64,000 bases of DNA. It comes from Angiostrongylus vasorum. Taxonomy: Eukaryota > Nematoda > Chromadorea > Rhabditida > Metastrongylidae. This document shows positions 1 through 11,883 of this stretch, piece by piece. The stretch covers positions 1 to 64,000 of the forward strand of contig JADANN010000118.1 in NCBI GenBank assembly GCA_018806985.1. Reading direction: 5' to 3'. The position numbers and the translations under genes were made by a program. The notes under the pieces were generated by a model that was not told the origin of the DNA, did not search any database, and saw nothing but the letters and a program-made list of their open reading frames with translations. How positions within the stretch are numbered: position 1 is the first letter of the stretch; each line of letters starts with the position of its first letter.

Positions 1-429
1 CAGTGTGCTTCGTTCAGTTACGTATTGCTAAATACTAATATATAGAATTCAAAAGTCCTACCATCTTTATGTGGCAGAATAAGTTATTTCATAAAAGCTT
101 AAAGTGAGTCAAAGCAAAGCTCTAGTTGGGCAGAAGTACCCAAAATGACGAAACACTCAAAGGGTTCCACTGCACAACACCCCGAAACAAAACGAATCCA
201 GGTCACCGAGGGTAATAAAAGTAAGCATAGATTATTCTCCTAAATGCTCTGACAGTAGCATCGTGCGTAGTGGTAGTGATCCCTTTTACTACGCGGATGA
301 GTCATCCCATCGAGGCACGACCACGCACCAAGCTCACCAAGCCTCTCATCCCCATCTCATCGCAACAGATGCGAAGATGGATTATGTGACAAATAATAAG
401 TAGTAATAACAATAATTTAATAATAGTAT

Positions 430-694
430 GTCGAAGTGGTCGAGGCGTCCTGCAACTACACACGTAGAATCGATCGTCGCGCCCATGGCTCACCAGGCCT
501 TCCATCCCTCCGGGGTCGGTAAATTGGTACCGTAATTGTCTGGGAGGATAGCAGCACTGGCTCGATAAATCGGAAGGCCATCGCGAGTCATCGTAAAGGC
601 CAGATATGCCTTAAGTTACGTCGAACGATGCTTAATGAAGTCGAATCCATGGCGCACCCCTCAGGGATTGATCAATGCCGACAGCTTTATCCTT
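430..694 (+). mobile_element. SINE-A copy 1 (tRNA-derived SINE)
   Basis: Family description. A unit of about 275 bp starts with a tRNA-like head whose A box reads TGGCGCAGTGG and whose B box reads GATCGATCC, both fitting RNA polymerase III promoter consensus. A unique body follows, with GGTACCAGACTTGTCTGG and CTCGATACATCGGTAGGCC, ending near GAGAGCTTTATCC. There is no long A-tail. Copies lie on both strands. This copy has an altered A box and a short gap near 531. Confidence 0.85.
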
Positions 695-1145
695 TTAATA
701 ATTTCGAGGAATCAATGCTTATGAATACAATTAAGAACTATGGAGAGGCTATTTCGAGGTGAGAAAATATCCAGAATGAGATTCAAAAAACGCCAAGAAA
801 AAACAAGAAGCCAATTTTTCACAGGAACGTAATTTTTTACGTTCTTTTAAGATTAACCTCGTCCCCTACGCCTCATACCAGTGAACCTTTCCACGTTAGG
901 TAACCACTGTTGGAAATCTATTACGAAACAGTGAAGCACATAGCACTCTAGAAGAATCCGAGTGTGACATAATATCAAGTGAACAAAATGTAGGCCAAAA
1001 TTACTTCTATAAGTTGAGCAACTGTATAAGCACAATCAAAATGATTTGCAACTGGTAAGCGCTCCGTATGAAATGGGTCCCCTCTCAGACGAAACCAGTT
1101 GCAGTGGAGTATTGAGAAATGGCACATTTAAGAGCACAAACAAAC

Positions 1146-4100
1146 CTGAACATGCATTTTGATAGCTGCTTTCCCCACCAGCGTCGCTCCAAAGAATGAC
1201 CAGAAAGGAACTAGGAAATGACCACATGTAATTCCTAAAATAATACAAATAAGACAAATCTGCAAAAGCTTTAAAAAATTGGTTATATTCGCTTTGTAAG
1301 GTGTAAGAGAATTCTGATTCGAGGGGCTTCTATTTGGTCGCATGAGAACTCCGGTTCATTTCAAAATCGTAAAACATGTTGACCGGCACTATATTCTTGG
1401 TGTCAAAATTTCCTGATTACAGTGAAAAAATATAGCAAACTAAATTCATATTATGATCAAATAGGATTTCTTCATTTTTTCCTTAGCCTACGAAAATCAA
1501 TTACCAAATTTATGAATACGAAACATAGATGTTCTATAGTCGTCAAGCATTACGTGTCTTCGCTTATCACAAATTTAATCCTATGCGTCCGAAAGAGGTC
1601 CAACATGCAAGCAGCCAATCCTAACTCAATGCAGTCACTTTTCTACTGCCTAAAGTTTTTTCGCAGCAGGGGTATAATGCGAAATACAAAAACAATGATG
1701 CTGAGATGTTTGTAAAGACTCGGACCGCAAGCGTCTGCGGTGGAAATCGTACCCGCTACTATCTTTTCCAGGAGCTAATGTGTTCACAACCGATCCCACC
1801 ACAGACACCTGTGGTCAGGAGTTTTGCAAACATCTCAGCATCGCCGTGGTTATATTCCTAACTCAGTTACACATTCTCAAAACTACTGTACTGCTAGGAA
1901 ATGAACTCCCGCAATGTCAACTAAAACTATCGATTATCTGTATTACGTTTACTTACATGAGCGCATGACCCCACAGTGGGGGGTTGGCATACTATAGAAA
2001 ACATCAACCTGCTAAAGGGTAGCCAAGTGGACACCAACAACTATAGAACTGTCTGCCTAGTGAATAGTGTGCAAAAGTTGTTCCCTTGTGCACGAAGGCG
2101 ATCAACAGAAAGAGTGGATGAAATACGAGATTGATTTGAGTATTCTAGTTTGTAAAAACACTCTCAATAATGTTTATAGGAACCGATGACGTTACCGTTT
2201 AAGACTACACCCAGTCCGACACTGTATCTGACGAATTCGTTCAACCCAAGAAGTAATGAGTGACATTAAAATAGACTTCGATCCTTTTGTCTTACTCGAA
2301 TAGCACAGCTTTTTCAATAAACGTGAGAAACGAACACAAAATTCAAAGCGATTCTTTTTTATCCCAAAACGGACAAACCATATAAAATAAATGTCCACAG
2401 ACCCGACAATAATTGAGCCATTCAATTTCCACACATGTAGCGACGCATAATCACAGATTCTTTTGCGGAATGGACAACGCTTAAATTTCAGTCTTTCTGA
2501 ACTTGCCGGTTTTTGAAAATAAACTATAATTATAATGATGCTGAGACATTTGCAAAACTCCGGACCGCAGGTGTCCGCAGTGGGGAACGAACGCGCTATT
2601 GTCCTTTCCGGGGAGTAACGCGTTCACCACCACACCATGCGGTTCCTTCGTTTCGCCTGTCTCTCAGCTAGTCCTATCGATTTCTGCCATCAGCAATCAC
2701 CCGTCAGCGGGATTGATCTGGAGAGCTCAAATCGGCACTGGACCCCCTTAAGCTGCGGCTGTAGTGGAAACCACAATGTTAACTTTTTCTTTACTGCCTA
2801 CTGCAATTTCTCACGGCAGGGGTACTATGTGAAATACAATTATAATGATGCTGAGCTATATATAGTAAACTAGCTGAGAGAGAGGAGAAACGAAGGAGCC
2901 GCATGGTGTGGTGGTGAACGCGTTAGCTCCCGGAAAGGGTAATAGATAGCGCGTTCGTTGCTCACCGCAGACACCTGCGGTCCGGAGTTTTGCAAATGTC
3001 TCAGCATCATTACAGTTGTATTTCATATAATACTTTTCGGTGAAAAATTGTAGTAGGGAGCAAATGAAAATTAACATTGCGATTTAAACCATAATTGCTC
3101 GATAGCTAAAACACCTTGTGGGTTGTGAACATGAAGACTGTAGGAAATATTTTGCTCTATCGTTCTACGGGCATGGATGATAGCTATGGTGCTATTTACT
3201 ACATGTTACTATGGTCCAACAAGCACATTATTTCCAGCATTTCGAAGTGTCTTCAATTTGTAGGGCTCTATTTATATATTTTTGTACCTGCATCATTCTC
3301 TCTACGAGACTATCATTCACTATAGAAATTGATGTTGGAACAGCGATCTACACGTACAGTGTGTTCCTGGGTGTCGGGTTGCTATGTATACCAGGGGTTC
3401 ACACCCACAGAAGGGCCTCCCAGACGGAGTCCTGAGTTTCTATCAAAAAGCAAACCAGTACCAGTATCCACCAACTTCTTGGTATCAAACTAGTCGCATG
3501 GTGGCAAATCTTCTTCTTATCCAGTAGAGCTGCGAATGCCTGGGGTGGTGACGAGCTGAGAAAGCCTTCAGCTAGGATGACCTCAGGACTTCCACTATGA
3601 CCAGTGAATACGGGCCATCTACGTATGCAAGTAAATAAATGTATGCATAGCATATGTAAAGTACTAAAATATATAAATTTTTTTTATGTTTTCCTAAGTG
3701 CAGAGTAGAGCTTTCCGCAAACAACGCCCAATCTAACATCTTTGTTCTATAAACTATCAACTAACGACAAAAGGTAGAGGAAAGCAGATCCACACGTCAA
3801 AATAAACCATCGGAAAAATAACGAGACCTATAGGCGTCACTTATTACGAGAGTGTCAAACAAGCATCATACTGAGCTAACAAATTTATATAAAGGAACCC
3901 ACAGATCCTGATCTACAAGGTTTAAGTTTTCTTACTCCACAGCCGTGAAATTCTGACCTTATTTTTTTGGAGCCCAAAATGTATAACCTTTCGTTGGAGC
4001 TTACATCTCAAATGCCACGGCCATTAATGAGATAGGTGTTCACTAAACAAAACACATAATAGCACATAATTGCATACAATTTGTCGCCGTTTATAACTAC

Positions 4101-7100
4101 TACGCTTCAAAAAAGTATTAGAAAACATAAATTACACTTCTAACTACTTCACGAATTTGGACAGTTAAAGACTTTAAAACTAGAACAGCATTCCAAGAAA
4201 ACCCCTTCGAACATTTTAAGGGCAATCCAGTGTCTCAATCCAATCCGGCAATCTATAAACCTGTCAAAACCTTAACTCCTCAGTTCGTCGAGGTATTAAG
4301 AAAAAATATCGGCAACTATGAAACAGCGCATCCGGTGTTTGTTTTAACATGATTAATCCATTGTTAACAAAGAAAAACCGTTCTGAGTGGTCTCAACCAA
4401 ACTAAATGAGTGAAACCGACGTCTGAGGTCAGTACAGGAGCACCGATGCACTCAAAGAAGTCATGTCAGAATTTCTTTCACTTCGTCTCCATCTCTTCCA
4501 GTTAATTTCACTGCTAACCCACTACATGACTAGACTTTGATTATTCATATCCCTAATATAGTGGCTATCAGCGATTTGGCCACTGAACACTACCACTGGA
4601 AAACATTTAAAGTTTCTTATAGCATTCGACAATATGCTTTGAAATAGCAGCACTAGTAACCACCACACACACTAAAAACCTATTTTCTAAACTTCCTAAA
4701 AACAAGTATGATGAGGTAAACTTTAGGACAAACTCCGCCAAGAAGAGTTCTAAGTAAAACATTTGATGTAATTATACTGAAGAAATCGGCCCTAATTTAA
4801 CAAACAGTGGACGATAGTGGTTTTGCTAACTACCCACAACTCTCCGATAACCAGAGTAGTCTAGGAGTTTCGAACTTGTTGGACTTATAGAACAAGTTTT
4901 GCTCTGTCGCCATTTAGATTGAACATAGGTTATCCACCTTAAAGCTGTTTAGAACCAAAACTTACAGGAAACTGAAAGCAATAGTGATTTTTAAAAGCGG
5001 AAACCAAATTTAGATTTCTAAAATCTCAAACACTAGTGCAACAGTCGCAAACAGCAACGATGTATTGACACCATCGTGTGCTGTTGCACCACTTCTTCAA
5101 CCGGTTTTGTGTTCGAAATACGACCTTCTATACAAAAAATTAAGAACTGTATGCATCGTAGTTCTTAGAAAATCCGAATTTAATCTTGCTCGAAGAAGAA
5201 AAGTTGCTATTGGTTCATAAAGTCGTATATATTCCAATTAAGTTTACTGAATTGGAATAAAGACCACCGCGAGGTGAGAGAGTAAAGTTTCACCAGCTGA
5301 AACATACGCCTTTTTAACGACACTGTGTCCACGGAACAGTTATTTTCCAGTGAAACACTGAATGACATCCAAGTGACCAATGTACCAATTGAAATACACC
5401 CTCGACTTCCATGTATTCGGTAATAAAATGTACAAAACCTATTAAATTCTAAATAACATTTACATACTACTTTGGCAAATCGTAGCACCTGGTTTAAATG
5501 CAAATATGTACCACTTACCTGCCAAATCAAAAAGAGGATTTGGAATCGATGCGAAGAAGAGGATTCCAGGAAAACCAACTCGGGAGATAAACCGTTCTAT
5601 TCTAGCCTTTACGCGATCAGTCCATGACTAAATGGTGCTTAGTAAGACATAGAAATAAAACAAGTTTCCATAAATGCTAACGATTCTGCTAAATAAAGAA
5701 TCATCTCACTAGTTCATCAACGCCGCCTTTCTTGTCAGCATTCATCAGCTGGAGAAACTCTTTGTACTCTTCGTCATCTGGTTCCTCACCACTCAATCGA
5801 GCAGCACGAGCCATGAAGTATGGTGGCAATTCGCCGAGAGCCGTACCAGCACCCCACAGCAATGACTCTACTCGAACCTGTATAACAATTTCAGTAATTG
5901 GCCAACAGAATAAAAGAAGTAGTACATCACCAACAAAGAAATGGTCGTACTTTTGCAACAATTTGCCACAGGGTAATGGCTGACGCTGAAGTCACATCTG
6001 ATTTTCCATCCGGACACACAATGCTATAACGAAATACCGATATGGTAGGTTAGGAGAGGCAAAGTAATATTGGAGAACGGAGTAATCAACTTTAATCTAT
6101 TGCTTATTATTTTATTTTTTTTATTATCTTCTCATTTTTTTTCTCCCAACGGTTTACCGCCTCATCGTAGTTGGGAGGTGTTCCTGGGTGTCGGACTGCG
6201 ATGTGTACAGCGGAGGTATTCCTCCCTCCGGCAGGGTCTCCCAGCTGAGGAGTCCGGCGTTTCTATCAGGAAGACTAGCTAAGAGTAAGCCAATACCAGG
6301 AACCGCCACCGTCCTGGTATCAAAGTCGCGTGGTGGCAAATCTCTCTCTGATCCACACAAATTGCGACTGCTCGTGGTGGTGAAGACCTGGGGCACACTT
6401 TGGCCAGGCTGACCTCGGGATTCCAGGGAGTTACAATGGCTTAACCAGCAAATTTCCGAAAAATGGTGATTATGCTGGGGCACGCACAACCAGTGGAGAC
6501 GGGCCGTTCGAGTATCGAGAGTATTATTTTTTCACGGCAAGGTATTACGTGAAATACAACCACAATGATGCCGAGATATGTGCAAAACTCGGAACCCCAG
6601 TTGAGCTTCGAACCCGCAACCAGCCTTTTCGGGTACTCATGCGTTATCCACTGCACCATCGAGGCTCCTGCTTTGCATTTATCTCAGCTAGTTTTTTACC
6701 CTAAAGGTGCTGTCAGCAATCACCCATCAACGAGAACGATCTGGGATATCCTAGGAACACTGTGGACGTATATCACGTCATTCGTGCTGCGAAAAAAAAT
6801 AACAGGCAGCGGATAAAAGTCAAAACATTGTAATTTCAACTGCAGTTACGGCTTAACTGGGTGCGATACCGATTCATGCTCTCCAGATTGAAGAAAATGG
6901 AGTGTTTAAAGCAAACAAGATCATAAAGTATTGAGTTTTCCCACTCTTGTCAAAGAAAAATTTATAAAGTGGCAGTGCAAACAACTCAAGGATAACGCTC
7001 TCGGCGTTGATCAATCCCTGAGGGATGCGCCATGCATTCGACTTCATTAAGCATCGTTAGAGGTCATCGAATGCACATTTCGCCTTTACAATGACTCGTG

Positions 7101-10100
7101 GTAGCCTACCGATGTATCGAGCCAGTGCTGCTATCCTCCCAGACAAGTCTGGTACCAATTTGCCGACCCCGGAGGGATGGAAGGCTTGGTGAACCATGAA
7201 TGCAGGGATCGACTCCACATGTGTGTTGCAGGGCGCCTCCGACCACTGCGCCACAAGCGCCCTATCACAACTCAATATAAGATACAAAATATTCTTTGGA
7301 TGCCTTTGCAGCCCCGCATCCAAACAGGAAAAACCATCATCAAGCAAAGCGAACATTTCGTAGCCCTCAGGAATTACGAAGTGCTCAAATTATCTTAACT
7401 ACAAAAAAAATCGCTATTTTTTATCCGACAGCACAATCAAGACTAAATTGCAAATGCTATATAGTTTGCCATTTCATTGTTTACCACCGTGGCTCTGGCG
7501 TTCCTAGATGTAGTGAGCAGTAGTGTGTTCAACCCTCCAGATTATTATTCAACTTCAGCAGTTCGACGCTCCTAACAGAACACTCAAAACAGTGAAAGTA
7601 CACTTCATCGGAGCTCGGTGAGCTACTTCTACCTATCTTATCATCAACAGTAATAGGACTAAACAGTGATGGTTCCAAAGGTGTGAGGATTCGTATCCTT
7701 CGAGCGATCAGTGCACACTGCGTAACTTTAGCGTACATTAGGGAGACATGCGGAATCTACTTTTAGAGGATCGGGTTACTTCATGGAGACTACTGGTAAT
7801 GCAACTACTTGTTTTATTTTACTACAATATAATAACATGGACAGAAATGCATCGACATTTACGGCCAACACGGTTTCATTGATCACAAGGGCATAAAGAG
7901 GAGAATGAGCTTAGTAAAAAAAAAAGATGGAAAAAGTTGACCTGTCAGGATAAGGTGGTTCTGGAAAGTTAAGACTGTTACATTCGTAAGCAGCCAGAGT
8001 AACCGCCGCGATGTGAGGCCCCTAAAGCTACGACTGTCAGATTTGAAAAAAATTACGGAACATAATGAGAACTAAAACATATGTTTTTTGAGAAAATACG
8101 TCAAAATTCGTACCAAATAAATAAGGAAGGTGTGCAGACCAGTTCCTAGACCGATTGACGATAACACACCAAGGAAGACCCACCAACCCCACCTATAATG
8201 AAAGGATTTACTCATGAAGAAAAAATCGTAGAGCGGTGAACAACTACCTTAGTATGAAATACCTCTTATCTACGTTACATTTGTATAACATATAACAGAC
8301 ACGCATACATTCAAAAGTGGTTTGGCGAGTGGACCATATGGATATGTACTGTTCATTTTCAAACTATCAGTATATAAATGAGCCGCATGGTGTGGTGATG
8401 AACACGTTAGCTTCTGTAGAGGGTAATAGAGGGTTCAATACCCACCGTAGACATCACCGATCCGGAGTTTTGCAAATATCTCAGCGTCATTATGGCTATG
8501 CACAATTATTCGGTTGATATAAACGAAATCAGATCAATTTAGTCGAGGTCGAATGAGAAAAACTATTCTCGTCATTTGACGATTTAAAAAAAAACCCCAT
8601 TTCTTTGAAGAAGCACACCAATTGGTAATTAGACTAATAAATAATTGCTATTTCAAAACCGACTTTCGTTTAACCTCAGTATAACTAATCAATGTATGAA
8701 GCTTACATGGAGTTGTTATACAACTTTTATTCGGCTAACGTTCCGACGTCTTCGTCTTCATCAGAGCCGATGGTCGGTAGTTGTTCCTCTCCTCAATATG
8801 GAACAGCTGTGGACCATGAACTCTCATGAAGACGAAGGCATCGGAACGTTAGCCGAGAAAAGTTGTGTAATAACTTCCTGCAAGCTCAACAATTTAAACG
8901 CAGGTTAAGCAACTGTTATTTAATTCCAATCCTTACGGTGAACCACGGTTCTTGTCCGGAATGTGAGTGTATAAAAAATACTGAAATAGACTCAATATGA
9001 GCGCAAAATTTTTCCGAACCCTAACAGCAATGTAAAGGCATGAAAGACCATGGTAATACATACTATATAGTGGCATGAATATCACTCATGTTCATGGAAC
9101 GACAGAGCAAAGTCTCTTCTACAACAGTGTCATGCCCAGAATCAAGCCTTCCAGTCCTCAAGAAATTGTTACTTATTACAAAAAAAAAGCCTAGCAAGTT
9201 CGCGAAGGTTCAAAACTGGCAATCCTCTGAAGGTAGGGCCTCTAAACGTCATCTATTCCCAAAATCCAGAAAAACAAAAAACGAGAAGAATCAACAATTT
9301 TGTCTCCTTTTTTGAACAAATCTCATTATGACAGCTCCCTCGTAATCCATAGCAACTGAAATTGTGGCTATATGCATTTTCTATGGAAAAAAAACTTACC
9401 AAATCAATTTGTTTTCAACGACTGCTATATGTTGCTGATGTTTCCCAGGGGTTATATAGACATAGTAGAACACAGAGAAAAGTATGAAAAACGTCACTAA
9501 TATAGCTTTGTGGTGAAGCAGCCTAGAACTAGCGATTAAGCAAAAAAATCCAACGCAGAAGGAATCAAATATAGATGTTAAGAAGCCTCAAGGAAAAAAA
9601 AAGACCTGTAGATAAACCTGAAACTATAAAACAACTGACCCCGTTAAGAACTCTAAGAATAAATTAAAAATCTCCATCAGTGCATAATATGTGGTGGTGA
9701 ACGGTTGTCTCCAGAGAACGATCTTCTCCCGTGCAAGTCTGTTCAACGTATTTGTCGACGGTGAAGGCTTGAGTCCACCGTTTGACGAATGACCACTAGA
9801 AAGTGAGCAACCAATACAAGACAGGAAACAGTAAAAGCTAAAAAAGGATAAAGCTCTCGTCGTTGATCAATCCCTGAGGTATGTTTCATGCATTAGATCT
9901 CATTAAGCATCGTTGGATGTGAGTGCATGCATATCTGGCCTTAACAATGACTTCCTGTGGCCTACCGATGTATGGATACAGTGCTGCTATCCACCCGGAC
10001 AAGTGTGGTACCAATTTGCTGACCCTTGAGGGATGGAAAGCTTGGACAGCCACGGGCGCAGAAATCAATCCCATGTGTATTGTAGGGCGCCTCTGACCAC

Positions 10101-10346
10101 TGCGCTACACGCGCCCATTAAGAAACGGTAGCCAAGGAGAATCCGTTGTACATCCAGGAAAATCATATATGCGTTAACTAACAGCTGGGCAAAAAAACGA
10201 ATCCTCTCTAGTAAAACCGTTCAGATTTCGACAACCTACTTGCCCGTCTTCGATTTTTCCTCACTGAAGTCCACCTTCTTCACACTATTCTTGATAATAC
10301 CAATAGATTTTCGTGGATTGCCCTTGTTCTTTGTTTTTGTGACCAT
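1146..10346 (-). CDS. epg-3: VMP1/EPG-3 family autophagy membrane protein (nine exons, 3' end outside window)
   Basis: Multi-pass ER protein of the VMP1 family, which carries a VTT (DedA-like) domain and acts in autophagosome formation and lipid scrambling (family knowledge). Exons, all minus: 10240-10346, 9640-9795, 9400-9522, 8114-8192, 7942-8021, 5951-6023, 5710-5877, 5519-5627, 1146-1234. Every junction is GT/AG and the 984 nt keep one frame (328 codons). The start is the ATG at 10346, opening with [14 protein letters not shown]. Visible family motifs in order are [82 protein letters not shown] and [15 protein letters not shown]. Human VMP1 has about 406 residues, so roughly 80 C-terminal residues remain beyond position 1146; I found no convincing further exon in 1-1145. 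Intron 8 is 4.3 kb and intron 5 is 1.9 kb; the others are 73-1207 bp. Confidence in family is very high; exon 1 is slightly less certain because the N-terminus is poorly conserved. Confidence 0.95.
1636..1795 (-). mobile_element. SINE-B copy 1a, first of a head-to-head pair
   Basis: Family description. The core is tRNA-headed. In the cleanest copy (6528-6760) the A box reads TGGTGCAGTGG and the B box GTTCGAAGC. The core is followed by GGAGTTTTGCAAATATCTCAGC and a tail with TGTATTTCAC and TAATAGGCAGTAAAT. A 5' block beginning TTGTGATTTCGACTACAGC is present in long copies. This copy meets 1b head to head near 1790. Confidence 0.7.
1788..1870 (+). mobile_element. SINE-B copy 1b, inverted partner
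   Basis: Part of the body (ACAGACACCTGTGGTC onward) in opposite orientation to 1a, creating a palindrome around 1790 in epg-3 intron 8. Confidence 0.65.
2515..2865 (-). mobile_element. SINE-B copies 2a and 2b in tandem
   Basis: A full-length minus-strand copy (about 2515-2770, including the 5' block) is joined to the 3' tail of a second copy (about 2775-2865). It reads AATGATGCTGAGACATTTGC at one end and AATGATGCTGAGC at the other. Confidence 0.7.
2868..3078 (+). mobile_element. SINE-B copy 3, inverted to copy 2
   Basis: Runs from GCTGAGAGAGAGG to the tail near 3078. Together with copy 2 it forms an inverted repeat, 2515-3078. Confidence 0.72.
3361..3636 (+). mobile_element. R repeat copy 1 (RTE 5'-end module)
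   Basis: Family description. Complete units are about 360 bp. They open with a hairpin (CTCCCAACGG ... GCTGGGAGG), contain GGTGTTCCTGGGTGTCGGGC and TGGTGGCAAATCTCCCTCTG, and end inside a short ORF start. That start is best seen at 21773 as MAKPANLRKMEIVLR followed by AQPVKT, which resembles the N-terminus of nematode RTE ORFs. All copies stop about 30 codons in. This copy lacks the 5' hairpin. Confidence 0.7.
3640..5518. other. Intron 8 of epg-3, no recognised content
   Basis: I see no exon, repeat copy or tRNA-like head here. Confidence 0.5.
6143..6518 (+). mobile_element. R repeat copy 2
   Basis: Complete copy, including the 5' hairpin, in epg-3 intron 5. Confidence 0.75.
6528..6760 (-). 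mobile_element. SINE-B copy 4
   Basis: Best preserved tRNA head of the family, with clear A and B boxes on the minus strand. A 5' block of another copy (+) follows at about 6826-6895. Confidence 0.75.
6988..7262 (-). mobile_element. SINE-A copy 2
   Basis: Near full length, in epg-3 intron 5. Boxes and the GGTACCAGACTTGTCTGG block are intact. Confidence 0.87.
8378..8505 (+). mobile_element. SINE-B copy 5
   Basis: Core only (GAGCCGCATGGTGTGG to CAGCGTCATTATGG); tail lost. In epg-3 intron 3. Confidence 0.7.
8660..8912. repeat. Foldback element F1
   Basis: Inverted arms of about 70 bp (8698-8768 and 8821-8890) carry CGGCTAACGTTCCGACGTCT and its complement. They are flanked by the TTTAACCTC / GGTTAA motif shared by the F family. 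In epg-3 intron 3. Confidence 0.7.
9843..10117 (-). mobile_element. SINE-A copy 3
   Basis: Full length but diverged, in epg-3 intron 1 on the same strand as the gene. Confidence 0.85.
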
Positions 10347-10349
10347 CTC

Positions 10350-11280
10350 GACGATGCTGGATACCCTGAAACGTTTCCATGGAATGTTTAAGGCTTCCAC
10401 TTGCCAAAATACGAACAATAAACCACATAAGTCGAGTCCATTCGACTTAAACGACACAATTTTTGAAAGCCTATGATCGTAGTTATTTCTAGTTTACTAG
10501 TAAAACAAGTTTTCATGTATTACGAAGATCCTTGGGATAAAAAGGAACCTAAGAAATCTACTGGACACTTTGAACGGAACGCAAGAAACTCTACAAGACA
10601 AAGACGTGCGCCCGCTCGAGTGAAGTACGTGTAGAATCGATACGGGCTTGATGAGTAAGCGAAAAGCTACTTGTAAGCTAACAGATGCAATTCTCGGAGA
10701 AAATAAACAATCGAGTAACGGCAATATTCGATAGTGTTGTAAGACAGTAAAGACGATAAGAAAATATAAGGGGAAAAAAACCCATTACATGTCGCCAATG
10801 CCGCCTACATCGAGAATTCTACACGTCATGATTCTGTGATTACGGAAATTCTGTGGTTATCGTATTCTAGAAATAAAGTTTTCCGAAGTAAACCTTCTGT
10901 TGAACAAACTGTTAGAGACTGGACGGAATTTTAGTTCGATACTCTGAATAGTACAGTTGTAGTAAGTAAAGTGACAATCGTTAATAGATGGAGATTTATA
11001 ACAATAAACTACGAAGAAGAAAGGCGTTTGTTTTCATTCCGCCGCTGGGAAATGCACGAGATCAGCCCTCTGGATCTTCAGAACTTGAAGAGATGTAGTT
11101 CAGTGCGACTGAACAAACGACCAACGAAGGTATCAAGACGTAGACGGTCAGAAGTCGCGTGCTGATCATCTTCGTAAGGTGAAGGACATGCAAAGCCTAA
11201 ATAACGAACAGATGGATTAAATACCTAGTTCCATACCACTATGAGGCACATTCCATTCTTAAAATTACATGATTTCCTTT
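10350..11280. other. Upstream flank of epg-3
   Basis: Should hold the promoter and 5' UTR of epg-3, but no distinct element was identified. A frame at 10971-11165 (plus) is open and basic; I could not support it as a gene. Confidence 0.3.
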
Positions 11281-11318
11281 CCTAGACTTTCCCTTTAACC
11301 TCGGCTTGACTGGTCAAT

Positions 11319-11406
11319 GTGTATTCTTCCACTGATAAGCTAACTCGAGGTTAGATTAACACAATGTTAGGTCATCTCATGTTAGCTTATCAATGAAAGA
11401 ATACAT
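11319..11406. repeat. Mini foldback F2 (88 bp)
   Basis: Nearly complete palindrome. The ends read TGTATTCTT-CC-ACTGATAAGC and GCTTATCAATGAAAGAATACA. It is preceded by TTTAACCTCGGC, as in other F elements, and appears to be an internally deleted F element. Confidence 0.7.
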
Positions 11407-11451
11407 ATACAATAGAGTTTTGAACCTTTTTAATCCACATATTTTGCCAAT

Positions 11452-11717
11452 GGGCGCGTTTAGAGCAGTTGCTAACAACCCTGCAATACACATGGACTCG
11501 ACCACGTGCCCCAGGCTCGTCAGCCTTCCTTCACTCGGAGGTCGGGAAAGTGGTATCATACCTGCCTGAGAGGATAGCAGCACTAACTTCATATATCGGT
11601 AGCCCACCGCGAGTCATTGTATAGTCCAGAGGCGCATTCATCCAACCTAACGATGCTCAATAAAGAAGAATGCATAGCGTATTCCTCAAGGTATGACCAA
11701 TGACGAGAGCTTTATCG
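11452..11717 (+). mobile_element. SINE-A copy 4
   Basis: Full length, with a degraded A box (GTTTAGAGCAGTTG). It is followed almost directly by another head (copy 5), giving a tandem pair. Confidence 0.78.
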
Positions 11718-11736
11718 TTTTTTCATGTTTTGCCAT

Positions 11737-11883
11737 AGTGCATGTAGCGCAGTGGTCAGAGATAACCTGCAATACCACGCATGATTATTGGTTAGTCCCC
11801 GCGCTTGGCTTATCAAGCCCTTCTCCTATGCAACTGCGGTCGATATATTGGCATCAGACTTATCTGAGAAAGCTCGTTCCAAT
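11737..11883 (+). mobile_element. SINE-A copy 5 (3' truncated)
   Basis: tRNA-like head with A box TAGCGCAGTGG, followed by about half of the body; stops after the TTATCTGAGAAAG block. Confidence 0.65.

Noticed and set aside
853..1035. Next exon of epg-3
   Set aside because: The peptide does not resemble the conserved VMP1 segment that should follow KMHVQ, and phase and acceptor do not fit.
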